NCBI GenBank assembly: GCA_031261165.1
Contig: JAISJU010000031.1
Span: 1-33,975 of the forward strand
DNA from: Prevotellaceae bacterium
Lineage (GTDB): Bacteria; Bacteroidota; Bacteroidia; Bacteroidales; Paludibacteraceae
DNA: 33,975 nt
Direction of reading: 5' to 3'
The notes under the pieces: generated by a model
Told to the model about the DNA's origin: nothing
Seen by the model: only the letters and a program-made list of their open reading frames with translations
Databases searched by the model: none
Shown: piece after piece, positions 17,881-26,996 of the stretch
How positions within the stretch are numbered: position 1 is the first letter of the stretch
Layout: each line of letters begins with the position of its first letter
Made by a program: the position numbers and the translations under genes

Positions 17881-19449
17881 CTACAATTCTCTCCTTCCCG
17901 CTAACTTTCTTATAGCCTTAAAAGTTGGCTGAATAACATATTTCGGGCGCAAATCGCTTGCGTTGGCGAGGAAAAGCAGCAGGCAAATTATCCCAAAAAT
18001 GGCGAGCCAGCCGTAAAGGTCTTTCATCGAAACGAGCATCGCCTGTTGTTGAATGGCGGCGTAAATGTCGGCGGGCGAGCTCTGCTGCGCAATGGGATTG
18101 ACATTGTCAAAATTTGCATTGAAATAGAGCGAGTTCCATTGCGTTGCAATTTTCAGGAAACGCGCCAAAACCGCCGTGCCGAGTGCCGAGCCGAAACTTG
18201 CGCCCACAAAATTTTGTATTGTCAATGCCTGCGGGAAATATTGAAACGGTACGCGCGTCAAAGAGGTCAAAAAGCACACGCCGATAATCACATAGCCGAA
18301 AGTGCGCAGAAATATCGGCAGTATCAGCATTTCTTTGGAAAGATTGTAATCTATTGTAAAATAGAAAATTACGAGGTGAGCGATAATCGCGCTGATACCG
18401 ATAACGTTCATTGTTTTGTACTGCCATTTGCGCACGGCGAATGTTCGCCAAGTGAAAAACGCGCCCGCCGCAATGCCCAGCAACGCCACCCAATTCAGCG
18501 AAATGAGGTTTAATGTGTCGTAGCCGAGCGTCTGTTCCATAAAAATATGCTCGAAAAGGTGCGAGGGCGACAGCAGCAGATAAACCGCCATATACGCCGC
18601 AAAAGTGAGATAAACAATCGGGAAACGCCAAGTTTTCAGCGAAATATACGGATGGCGGATAAACGATGCCCGCCAGATGTTCAGCGCAAGCATTACGGCA
18701 AACGCCAATGTTGCGGCGCAAATATGAGGCGAATCAAACCAGTCGTAATATTCGCCATAAACGCAAACGAAAATGGCGGACAAACCTGTCAGCCCCCAAA
18801 GCAGCCCGCCGAGCCAGTCAATACCGTAGAGCGGCAGTTTTTTAATCACGCGGCTGGTGCGGAAACAAATCACCACCACGAGCAGCAGCAAACCGAGCAG
18901 CGCAACGCTTATCAGGTGCATATATTCCCATTTTGCGAGAAAAGCGGTGTAAATTGTCGTCAGCCCCGAAAACTGTATGCAGCCCTGCACAATGAGGTAA
19001 ATGTAGCAGAAAAACACCGACAAATCGCGCGTTGGCGTTATCCAAAGTTGAATAATCGAATTGCACTCAAAAGTTGCCCACATTCGGAAAAAGCCCGCTA
19101 TGAAACAGATTGCCACAAGCAGGGGAACGCTTGATGCGTGCATACAAATGAAGTTGCACGCAATCAGCACGAGCGAGCAGGAAATAAGAATCCATTTTGA
19201 TGTAAAACGGAACTTTAGCCGAAATATAATACTGAAATTCAGTGCCATACCTACCATTGAGGCATAGCCCGCCATTTGAATATCCTCCTGCATCAGCGCG
19301 AGCGAGCCAACCATTTCGCTAACGGCAGCCAAATAAACCCCACCCGAAAATTGAAAAACGATAACAAAAATGATTAATATCCAAGGTTTTATTTTTTCGG
19401 GAACAAAGTTGCGAATTGTTGGAATGGAAAATTTTGTGTGTTCGTGCAT
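17881..19449 (-). CDS. MFS transporter, EmrB/DHA2-like multidrug permease
   Basis: 522 aa with about 14 hydrophobic segments, immediately downstream of an HlyD/EmrA-like gene. Confidence 0.8.
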   Translation of the reverse strand: MHEHTKFSIPTIRNFVPEKIKPWILIIFVIVFQFSGGVYLAAVSEMVGSLALMQEDIQMAGYASMVGMALNFSIIFRLKFRFTSKWILISCSLVLIACNFICMHASSVPLLVAICFIAGFFRMWATFECNSIIQLWITPTRDLSVFFCYIYLIVQGCIQFSGLTTIYTAFLAKWEYMHLISVALLGLLLLVVVICFRTSRVIKKLPLYGIDWLGGLLWGLTGLSAIFVCVYGEYYDWFDSPHICAATLAFAVMLALNIWRASFIRHPYISLKTWRFPIVYLTFAAYMAVYLLLSPSHLFEHIFMEQTLGYDTLNLISLNWVALLGIAAGAFFTWRTFAVRKWQYKTMNVIGISAIIAHLVIFYFTIDYNLSKEMLILPIFLRTFGYVIIGVCFLTSLTRVPFQYFPQALTIQNFVGASFGSALGTAVLARFLKIATQWNSLYFNANFDNVNPIAQQSSPADIYAAIQQQAMLVSMKDLYGWLAIFGIICLLLFLANASDLRPKYVIQPTFKAIRKLAGRREL

Positions 19450-19452
19450 TTT

Positions 19453-20502
19453 TCAATATTTTACCTCACATTCCACATTCATACCCGCCCTGAGCCGCTG
19501 CAAATCTTCGGGTTTGTTGTCGGCAGTAAATTCGATGCGGACAGGAATACGCTGCTGCACTTTCACGAAGTTTCCCGCCGAATTGTCCTGCGGAAGAAGC
19601 GAGAAACTCGCGCCCGTAGCCCGCGAAAGCGATTTTACCACGCCTCTGAACTGTACATTCGGCACGGCATCTGCCTCAATTTCCACCTCTTGCCCCTCGC
19701 GGATATTTGCCGTTTGCCTTTCCTTATAATTGGCAACAATCCATTTTTCGGCGGCAACCATATCTACAATGGCTTGTCCGGGCTGCACAAGTTGCCCCGC
19801 CTGAATGTTTTTGCGCCCCGTAGTGCCATCGCAGGGCGCGAGAATAACCGTGTACGACAGGTTTAGCCGCGCCAAATCCAACGCCGCCTCTGCAAGTTTG
19901 ATGTTTGCCGTCTGCTGGTCTAAACGTTGCGTTTGTTCTTTTGCCAAAAGCGAAGTCGATTGTTTTTGGCGGACAAGTTGTTCGTAGCGTGCGCGGGCGG
20001 TTTCGCAGGCGGTTTTGGCATTGTCGTGCTGTTGTCGCGAAATGTTGTTCGACTCCCACAGGGTTTTGTAACGCTCGTAATCCGTCTGCGCGTTTTGCAT
20101 CGTTACCCGCGCCTCGTCTATGGCGGCATCGGACACGCTGATGTTGTTTTTTGTGGTCTGAATGCCTGTGTGCATCGCCGATTTGCCCGACAGCGCGTTT
20201 TGATAATCCGCTTCCGCCTGCGCCACCCGAAGGCGAAACTCGCTGTCTTCTATCAACGCCAGCGTGTCGCCTTTTTTTACATTTTGATATTCATCAAAAA
20301 AGATTTTGGAAACGAAACCCTGCACGCGGCAATTCACCGGCACGATGAGTTGTTTTACTTGCGCGTTGTCCGTAAATTCCACTTTGCCCAGATGTACAAA
20401 GTGCGAACAAACCCACGCCACGCCGCCGATAATCAGGCAGCCAACCAAGATGTTGTAAATAAGTTTCTTGGTTTTTTTTTGCGAAAATATTTTGAAGTTC
20501 AT
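19453..20502 (-). CDS. HlyD/EmrA family periplasmic adaptor protein
   Basis: MNFKIFSQKKTKKLIYNILVGCLIIGGVAWV...TDNAQVKQLIVPVNCRVQGFVSKIFFDEYQNVKKGDTLALIED...APCDGTTGRKNIQAGQLVQPGQAIVDMV. Confidence 0.9.
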   Translation of the reverse strand: MNFKIFSQKKTKKLIYNILVGCLIIGGVAWVCSHFVHLGKVEFTDNAQVKQLIVPVNCRVQGFVSKIFFDEYQNVKKGDTLALIEDSEFRLRVAQAEADYQNALSGKSAMHTGIQTTKNNISVSDAAIDEARVTMQNAQTDYERYKTLWESNNISRQQHDNAKTACETARARYEQLVRQKQSTSLLAKEQTQRLDQQTANIKLAEAALDLARLNLSYTVILAPCDGTTGRKNIQAGQLVQPGQAIVDMVAAEKWIVANYKERQTANIREGQEVEIEADAVPNVQFRGVVKSLSRATGASFSLLPQDNSAGNFVKVQQRIPVRIEFTADNKPEDLQRLRAGMNVECEVKY

Positions 20503-20596
20503 TAGTGTTGTTGGGCTGTATACCCAATTCGGCGGCAAAAGTATAAAAAAAAATGACAAGTTGCGACCCTGCATTTTAGTTAAATAACAATAAAAA

Positions 20597-20653
20597 AGAC
20601 TTTCCAAGTTTTCAAAAAAAAGACTTTCCAAGTTTTGAAAACTTGGAAAGTCT
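20597..20653. repeat. Palindromic repeat AGACTTTCCAAGTTTT-G-AAAACTTGGAAAGTCT with an extra direct copy of the left arm
   Basis: 16-bp perfect arms at 20621-20636 and 20638-20653; additional left arm at 20597-20612. Confidence 0.93.
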
Positions 20654-20674
20654 AAAAGCAAAAGCGAAATTTAT

Positions 20675-20705
20675 TTTGAAAATTCAAAACACTTTTCTAC
20701 TTTTG
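20675..20705 (+). promoter_or_regulatory. Consensus Bacteroidota promoter TTTG-N19-TACTTTTG
   Basis: TTTG at 20675-20678, TACTTTTG at 20698-20705, 24 bp upstream of the ATG at 20729. Confidence 0.8.
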
Positions 20706-20728
20706 CAGCATAAAAAAACAATGAGCCA

Positions 20729-21334
20729 ATGAAAAACAAACTCGCCAATATCATATCAAGCATATTTCACCCGCTTTTGATACCTCTTTACGGTATCACT
20801 TCTTTGCTAAGCCTAAGATATTTTTTCTTTTATTCATTTTTCCAAAAACTATACATTATATTTATCATCGGCATCTTCACTTGCGTGTTGCCCTTGGCGT
20901 TTCTCGTGTTGCTGAAAATGACCGGTTACGTCAGCGATTGGCGTGTAAATAAACGCGAAGAACGCTATCCTGTATATATTGTATCGCTCATTTCCTACCT
21001 GCTTTGCATTTATGTGCTTTGGCGGCTGCGTATCCCGCTGTGGGTGCTGTCTTTGGCGATTTGCGTGTTTGCGGCGGTGTTTGCAATCGGTGTTATCAAT
21101 CTGTTTTGGAAAATCAGCATACACGCTACGGCGGCAGGTTGTTTGGCGGGTGGAACGTTTCATACGGCAATATTGTTGCATTTTAATCCGATGTGGTTTT
21201 TTATTTTTGTGCTGCTTTTGGGAGGGGTGATTTTGGCGGCGCGATTGCAACTTTTCGCACATTCTTTGCCGCAAGTGCTGTCAGGTTATGTCATCGGAGT
21301 GTTTTTTACCGCCATTTTGCCGTTTTTCTTGTAA
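20729..21334 (+). CDS. PAP2-like membrane phosphatase superfamily protein
   Basis: Multi-TM; dispersed motifs NKREERYP, SIHATAAG, RLQLFAHSLPQVLSGYVIG resemble the three PAP2 motifs. Confidence 0.65.
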   Translation: MKNKLANIISSIFHPLLIPLYGITSLLSLRYFFFYSFFQKLYIIFIIGIFTCVLPLAFLVLLKMTGYVSDWRVNKREERYPVYIVSLISYLLCIYVLWRLRIPLWVLSLAICVFAAVFAIGVINLFWKISIHATAAGCLAGGTFHTAILLHFNPMWFFIFVLLLGGVILAARLQLFAHSLPQVLSGYVIGVFFTAILPFFL

Positions 21335-21508
21335 AAAATCAGACAAAAATAACGCGGTTTTAGCCCCGATTTTAACATTTGAACGCGCGAAATCAGCAAA
21401 AATTCGTTAATTAACATTTGAACGCCGAATGTACAGATTAAACATTGTTAATCGGTGAACAACGTAACGAGGTTAAATTTTATATTTGTATAGAAATTTT
21501 ACCGAAGT

Positions 21509-22726
21509 ATGAAAAACCGAATTCTCATCATTTTATTGACCGTTATAATGTCGTTTTTGTTTGTCGGATTGCTCTTCATACAAATGCGATATGTGAAAGA
21601 CACTGTGAAATTGCGCGAAACGCATTTCAACGAAGCAGTAAAAAGAAGTATTGGCGATGTAGCCCGCGATTTGCAGGATACCGGCAAGCGAGATATGATA
21701 CAAATGGTGGGCAGTTTGTTGAAAACCGCCTTTGAAGACAACGGGCTGGGACATATCTCCTACTATTATCAAATTACAGAAAACGATACTGACGTATTAT
21801 ATCAGACGCCGAAGTTTTACCCGGAAAAAGAACAATACGTGTTCAGGCAACGCTTGCTTCCGCGCGAGCAGATTTATCTAAAGATTTATTTTCCTGCGCA
21901 CAGCGATTACATTATGAAGTCGGTAACGTTGTTTGTGCCGTCAGTCGTTTTTACGATTATGCTGTTGCTTACTTTTGCCGCTACATTATTTATTATAAAT
22001 CGCGAAAAGAAATTGAACGAAATAAAAACCGATTTTGTCAATAATATGACACACGAGTTTAAAACGCCGATTTCTTCAATAATGCTTGCCTCGCAAATGC
22101 TGCAAGACCAAAACGTTACAAAAACACCCGAAATCTTAGCGCACATCTCTAATGTTATCAAAGAAGAAACGCGAAGATTGAATTTTCAGGTGGAAAAAAT
22201 CCTGCAAATTTCGATGTTTGAAAACGACAAGTCGCCGTTTAAATTTACCGAAGTAGAAATCAATGAGTTGATAGCCGCCAGCGTTGTCAATTTCTCGCTG
22301 AAAGTAAAAAACAGAGGCGGGCAGATTTTGACCGATTTGAAAGCCGAAAATGCCTGGGCAATGGTTGATGAATTGCATTTTACCAACGTGATTTATAACC
22401 TGATGGACAATGCCCTGAAATACAGCAAAGAAACAGAGCCGTTGGTGCTGCACATCAATACCTGGAATGAAAATGAAAACGAATGCCTCTGTATTTCAAT
22501 AGAAGATAACGGCATCGGCATTAAAAAAGAAAATTTGAAAAAAATATTCGACCGTTTCTACCGCGTACCCACCGGAAACCTGCACAATGTCAAAGGTTTC
22601 GGGCTTGGATTGGCGTATGTGCACCGTATTATTCGGGGGCACAAAGGTCAAATCACGGTAGAAAGCGAAATTGATAAAGGAACAAGATTCACTATTAAAA
22701 TACTAACCCTAAAAAATTCAGAGTAA
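21509..22726 (+). CDS. rprX: Membrane sensor histidine kinase (RprX-like)
   Basis: Two TM segments; H-box NNMTHEFKTPISSIMLASQML; N/G boxes DNALKYSKETEP, DNGIGI, GFGLGLAYVHRI. Confidence 0.8.
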   Translation: MKNRILIILLTVIMSFLFVGLLFIQMRYVKDTVKLRETHFNEAVKRSIGDVARDLQDTGKRDMIQMVGSLLKTAFEDNGLGHISYYYQITENDTDVLYQTPKFYPEKEQYVFRQRLLPREQIYLKIYFPAHSDYIMKSVTLFVPSVVFTIMLLLTFAATLFIINREKKLNEIKTDFVNNMTHEFKTPISSIMLASQMLQDQNVTKTPEILAHISNVIKEETRRLNFQVEKILQISMFENDKSPFKFTEVEINELIAASVVNFSLKVKNRGGQILTDLKAENAWAMVDELHFTNVIYNLMDNALKYSKETEPLVLHINTWNENENECLCISIEDNGIGIKKENLKKIFDRFYRVPTGNLHNVKGFGLGLAYVHRIIRGHKGQITVESEIDKGTRFTIKILTLKNSE

Positions 22727-22728
22727 AA

Positions 22729-23418
22729 ATGGAAGAAAAAGTAAAAATTCTGTTATGTGAAGATGACGAAAATCTGGGTATGCTACTCAGAGAGTATCTT
22801 CAAGCCAAAGGTTTGCAAACTGACCTTTTGCCCGATGGCGAGGCAGGCTACAAAGCCTTTATGAAAAACAAATACGACTTGTGCGTATTAGATGTGATGA
22901 TGCCCAAAAAAGACGGTTTCGCCTTGGCACAGGACATCAGACTGCTGAACTCCGAAGTACCCATTATTTTCCTCACGGCAAAATCTTTGAAAGAAGATGT
23001 GTTGGAAGGTTTCAAACTCGGTGCTGACGACTACATCACCAAACCCTTCTCGATGGAAGAACTTTTGTTCCGCATTGAGGCAATTTTGCGCCGCATCAAA
23101 GGCAAAAAAGGCAAAGAATCCGTAGTGTATAAACTCGGCAAATTTACTTTCGACTCGCAAAAACAACAACTTGTTATCGGCGACAAAGTGAACAAACTGA
23201 CCACCAAGGAATCGGAACTCTTGACCTTGCTTGCCGCTCACTCCAACGACATTTTGGAACGCAACTACGCGCTCAAAACCATTTGGATTGACGACAATTA
23301 TTTCAATGCTCGCAGTATGGACGTGTATATCACCAAATTGCGCAAGCACCTGAAAGAAGACCCGGGTGTAGAAATCATCAACATTCACGGCAAAGGCTAT
23401 AAATTGATTTTGCCGTAA
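22729..23418 (+). CDS. rprY: OmpR-family response regulator (RprY-like)
   Basis: ILLCEDDENLGMLLREYLQAKG...DLCVLDVMMPKKDGF...LTAKSLKEDVLEGFKLGADDYITKPFSMEEL; winged-helix C-terminus ...RSMDVYITKLRKHLKEDPGVEIINIHGKGYKLILP. Confidence 0.88.
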   Translation: MEEKVKILLCEDDENLGMLLREYLQAKGLQTDLLPDGEAGYKAFMKNKYDLCVLDVMMPKKDGFALAQDIRLLNSEVPIIFLTAKSLKEDVLEGFKLGADDYITKPFSMEELLFRIEAILRRIKGKKGKESVVYKLGKFTFDSQKQQLVIGDKVNKLTTKESELLTLLAAHSNDILERNYALKTIWIDDNYFNARSMDVYITKLRKHLKEDPGVEIINIHGKGYKLILP

Positions 23419-23433
23419 GAAGTTTTTTGAAAC

Positions 23434-23468
23434 AAAAAAAAGCCTGCATTTTTGCGGGCTTTTTTTTG
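23434..23468 (+). terminator. Rho-independent terminator after rprY
   Basis: AGCCTGC-ATTTTT-GCGGGCT flanked by A-run and T-run. Confidence 0.9.
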
Positions 23469-23697
23469 TTTCTATACAAAGAAGAAACCTAACAAAAAAT
23501 AATTTGCTGTGTTTTTTTGGTACGAGCGGATTTTGACTTTTTTTTTGAAAAGCGATGAATTATCTTTTTAAGAAACAAATGTTCTTCCAAAAAGTGCAAT
23601 AAATATTTCAATCTTTTGATATTCAATGCTTTTTGCCTTTTTCGATTCGGCAAAAACGAAAATAATCACCCAAATTAATAAAATAATTTATTAATTA

Positions 23698-23729
23698 TTT
23701 GGTGGTGTAATATGTAAATACTATCTTTG
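23698..23729 (+). promoter_or_regulatory. Bacteroidota-type promoter TTTG-N20-TATCTTTG for the metalloprotease gene
   Basis: TTTG 23698-23701; TATCTTTG 23722-23729. Confidence 0.75.
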
Positions 23730-23770
23730 TACCCTGAAATATTATGTATAATCATTTAAAATTTTAAGTT

Positions 23771-25564
23771 ATGAGAAAAGAAAAGAACAAAGTACAGAGA
23801 TTAGTATTACTGATTTTTATTTTCGGAATAAACGCCGCTTGGGCGCAAAAAACCATCAATATCAACAGCGAAAAGGCTTTTTCGGAACAACAAGATGTTT
23901 CGCGCAGCCGCGCATTTGAGGCAAACCCCGCTTTGCAAAACTTTTCGCAAAGCAACGTGGGCGACACGCTGTTGCTCGATTTCTTCGGCGACAAACGCTA
24001 TAAAGCCGTAGTGCTGCAAGTCGGCAAAAGTTACGATGGCATCACGGGCATCACCGCGCAGGTAACGGATACCGAGTTCGGCTATTGCTACATTTCCGTT
24101 GCAGGGAACAACATTGCTCTTTCGGCGGAATTGCCGCAAAAGGACGAGTTCTTTTCCGTCAAAAAAATAAACGGGGAAAATTATCTGACGGAACAAACAT
24201 TATCGGAAGTGCAGCACGAACACAGCGACGAATGTGGTCACGTGTCCGAGCATTCAGGCAGCAAGCGCAGTGCGATATTGCGGTCGGTAAATCCATCACA
24301 ATCAGAAAGTTTTGCGGCGGTAACGGTGGATATACTCGTCGTTTATACTCCCGCAGCGAAGGTGGAGATTGCTCAGAAAGGCAACGACATTGATTTGGAG
24401 ATTGACGGAGGGATACAACAGTCTAATCTGGTGCTGAGCAACTCAAATACAAATGTAACCCTGAATCTTGTTTACAAGCAGGAAGTGGATTATACGGAAA
24501 GCAGCAGCCCAAACACCGATTTAGACCGCCTGAGAGACCCGCAGGACGGACATGCCGATGAGGCGCACGCACTTCGCAGCCGCTACAATGCCGACCTTGT
24601 AGTTCTTTTGCTTGCCGAAAGCGGTTCCAATGTAGCCGGTGCAGGTTATATTTTGAGCAACGACCTATATGGCGGTAATCCGAAAAGTGGTTTTTCAGTA
24701 TTAAAGGCAAAGCATGTAAATACCACAGGCTATGTGCTGATTCACGAAATCGGGCATAATTTCGGCTGCGGGCATCATGTGAATACGGATGCCAATAATC
24801 TGAGTAGAACTTCGCTTTACAGTTATTCTCGCGGCTATGCAGGAACTTCATCTTTGGGGGGCTTTTCCACCATAATGACGTATGAGAATGTGGGCGGACC
24901 TCGCATTCCCTATTTTTCCGACCCGGTAATTCCGTATAACGGCGTTTTTGTCGGTGCTGCCGATGCCAACAATGCCAAAACCATACGGCAAACAAAAGAA
25001 TTGATAGCCGCTTATGATTATGAAGTGTCTTGTACCGATGCTTTTTTGAGGGATATTACGCTTAGCAGCGGTGCGCTTTCGCCTGCATTCAATCCGGGCG
25101 TGTATCAATATGCGGTCGATGTGAGCAACAGCGTAACGGACATAGATGTGGAGGGCATTGCCAACTCGGCGCGTGGTGCTACCATAACCGGAAATGTTAT
25201 GGCAATGCCGCTGAACGAAGGCAGCAATACGGTAACTATTTCGGTGGTAGACTTTTGGGGAAACAACTGGAACAACCCGAAAACCTATACGGTAACGGTG
25301 AACCGCAGTTCCATTATTACCGGCACAGGCGAAACGTCCGCCAAACCGGCGTTCTATACCAACCCCGTAGTTAATGAACTGCAAATTAATAATTTGAACT
25401 TAAAAGATGGCGAAAACATTACAATAACAGATGTTTCGGGCAAAATCATCTCGCGCCACACAGCAGGCAGCACCCAAACAGAAACAATAAACGTTTCCGC
25501 CCTGCCCAAAGGCATTTACATCTTAAATGCAGGTAATTTTAAAGGGAAATTTGTAAAGGAATAA
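23771..25564 (+). CDS. Secreted reprolysin-like zinc metalloprotease with cadherin-like/Ig-like domain and T9SS C-terminal sorting domain
   Basis: N-terminal signal peptide; HEIGHNFGCGHH zinc motif; Met-turn-like STIMTYE; C-terminal NPVVNELQINNLNLKDGENITITDVSGKIISRHTAGS...LPKGIYILNAGNFKGKFVKE typical of the Por/T9SS type A domain. Confidence 0.88.
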   Translation: MRKEKNKVQRLVLLIFIFGINAAWAQKTININSEKAFSEQQDVSRSRAFEANPALQNFSQSNVGDTLLLDFFGDKRYKAVVLQVGKSYDGITGITAQVTDTEFGYCYISVAGNNIALSAELPQKDEFFSVKKINGENYLTEQTLSEVQHEHSDECGHVSEHSGSKRSAILRSVNPSQSESFAAVTVDILVVYTPAAKVEIAQKGNDIDLEIDGGIQQSNLVLSNSNTNVTLNLVYKQEVDYTESSSPNTDLDRLRDPQDGHADEAHALRSRYNADLVVLLLAESGSNVAGAGYILSNDLYGGNPKSGFSVLKAKHVNTTGYVLIHEIGHNFGCGHHVNTDANNLSRTSLYSYSRGYAGTSSLGGFSTIMTYENVGGPRIPYFSDPVIPYNGVFVGAADANNAKTIRQTKELIAAYDYEVSCTDAFLRDITLSSGALSPAFNPGVYQYAVDVSNSVTDIDVEGIANSARGATITGNVMAMPLNEGSNTVTISVVDFWGNNWNNPKTYTVTVNRSSIITGTGETSAKPAFYTNPVVNELQINNLNLKDGENITITDVSGKIISRHTAGSTQTETINVSALPKGIYILNAGNFKGKFVKE

Positions 25565-25580
25565 TATAAGTGTAATTTAC

Positions 25581-25630
25581 AGTGCCTTTGGTAGCATTAA
25601 AGTTTTAGGCTACTAAAGGCACTTTTTTAA
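25581..25630 (+). terminator. Hairpin terminator after the metalloprotease gene
   Basis: AGTGCCTTTGGTAGC ... GCTACTAAAGGCACT (15-bp stem, one G-T) followed by TTTTT. Confidence 0.8.
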
Positions 25631-25633
25631 TAG

Positions 25634-25930
25634 TTCGGGTAGCAACCCGAAACTTTCGCAGGGCTGTTAAGTTTTTTGTAAGGTGCAGCGCACCGAAAAT
25701 ATTTGTAGCACAATAAATAAGTTCATATTAAAGGTGCGTAGCACCGAAATATTGAAATATTAATTCGTTTTATATTACGGTGCTATGCACCTTTTGTGCC
25801 TTTCTGATTGAAGGCTACAAAGATTAAGGTGCGCTGCACCTTAAAGAGAACTTAACAGCCCTGTTTTTTCAGGGGATTGCGGGTCAAGCCCGCAATGACG
25901 GAGAACTTAACAGCAACCCGAAACCTTGCG
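25634..25930. repeat. Mosaic of palindromic intergenic repeats (GGTGCnnnGCACC family, CAGGGCTGTTAAGTT inverted pair, GGATTGCGGGTCAAGCCCGCAATGACG element)
   Basis: GGTGC palindromes at 25682-25694, 25733-25745, 25779-25791, 25828-25840; 15-bp IR arms 25659-25673 and 25849-25863; palindrome 25874-25900; AGCAACCCGAAAC direct repeats at about 25641 and 25912. Confidence 0.9.
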
Positions 25931-25943
25931 AGCGAACAATATT

Positions 25944-26948
25944 CTAATCAAAAAAAGCATTTTTATGAAACGCACACAATCCCTCCATCGGCGATTGCTC
26001 AATTTTGCTGATATTCAGCCCTAAATCGTCTGCAACTTTTTCAAGAATATCCCTGAAATAAAATGCAACAGAGCCGATAAAAGCAACTGGATAACGCTCA
26101 TATTGCATCACATTCCGCTCAAAAAAACTGCGGAAAGAACGATAAACGAGGTTGTAAATCGCCTCTTCGTTCCTGTTTTCGCCGATGAATTGGGCAAATT
26201 TTGCCAAATAGCGGTTGGGGAAAGGGCGTTTATACACATTGTCCAAAATATCTGCGGTGGAAGTTTCGTATTGCGCCAAAAACTTGTTTTTCAGCGTTTC
26301 GGGCAGTTGGTTTTTCAGCATATCGGCAACGAGCAATTTGCCCAGCACCGCGCCACTGCCCTCATCGCCGAGAATGTAACCGAGCGGCGACACATTTGCC
26401 GCAATTTTTTCGCCATCGTAAAAGCAGGAGTTAGAGCCTGTTCCCAAAATGCAAGCGATGCCTGCCTCTTTGCCGAAAAGCGCACGGCAAGCGGCAAGCA
26501 AATCGTTGTTGATTTCGATTTCGGCGGTGGGGAAAAACTGTTGCAACGCCTGCCTGACCGTTTCCTTTTTGTCGGGGAAATGGCAGCCTGCGCCGTAGAA
26601 GAATATGTTCGTTACGTCATTCTGACGAACGGGGGATTGCGGGTCAAGCCCGCAATGACACAATCCGTCATTTTGACGAAAGTCAAAACCCCCTTTTTCT
26701 GGGGATTGCGGGTCAAGCCCGCAATGACACAATCCGTCATTCTGACGAAAGTCAGAACCCCCTTTTTCTGGAGATTGCGGGTCAAGCCCGCAATGACAAT
26801 GACGCAATCCGGCCACAATTTCCGCAGAATTTTGATAAAAGGGATTAATCCCCTCGGTATAAAAAACGCCCATTTCATCGGCATTTTTCCTGTTGTCGAT
26901 AAATTTCCACGCAGTTTTTGTGGAGCCGCTATCTGCTATTAAAATCAT
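25944..26948 (-). CDS. BadF/BadG/BcrA-type ATPase, N-acetylglucosamine kinase-like, carrying an in-frame palindromic repeat expansion
   Basis: MILIADSGSTKTAWKFID...IFFYGAGC...ACILGTGSNSCFYDG...GYILGDEGSGAVLGK; internal repeat CHCGLDPQSPEKGG[S/F]DFRQNDGL. Confidence 0.88.
   Translation of the reverse strand: MILIADSGSTKTAWKFIDNRKNADEMGVFYTEGINPFYQNSAEIVAGLRHCHCGLDPQSPEKGGSDFRQNDGLCHCGLDPQSPEKGGFDFRQNDGLCHCGLDPQSPVRQNDVTNIFFYGAGCHFPDKKETVRQALQQFFPTAEIEINNDLLAACRALFGKEAGIACILGTGSNSCFYDGEKIAANVSPLGYILGDEGSGAVLGKLLVADMLKNQLPETLKNKFLAQYETSTADILDNVYKRPFPNRYLAKFAQFIGENRNEEAIYNLVYRSFRSFFERNVMQYERYPVAFIGSVAFYFRDILEKVADDLGLNISKIEQSPMEGLCAFHKNAFFD
26613..26810. repeat. 69-bp-period tandem repeat containing GATTGCGGGTCAAGCCCGCAATGAC, three copies inside the BadF-like gene
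   Basis: Equivalent A of GATTGCGGG at 26636, 26705, 26774 (period 69 = 23 codons). Confidence 0.95.
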
Positions 26949-26996
26949 TTTTTGTATCTTTGCAATGTTTTTCAGCGTGTAAAAATACTGAATTTT

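Noticed and set aside
18547-19134. 195-aa plus-strand ORF
   Set aside because: Antisense to the MFS permease; low-complexity shadow ORF.
17881-20502. Complete tripartite efflux operon
   Set aside because: Only the HlyD-like adaptor and MFS permease are present; no TolC-like outer-membrane gene is visible in the window, so completeness cannot be claimed.
26612-26884. 90-aa minus-strand ORF with repeated VIAGLTRNPQKKG
   Set aside because: Alternative frame of the palindromic repeat inside the BadF-like gene; not an independent gene.
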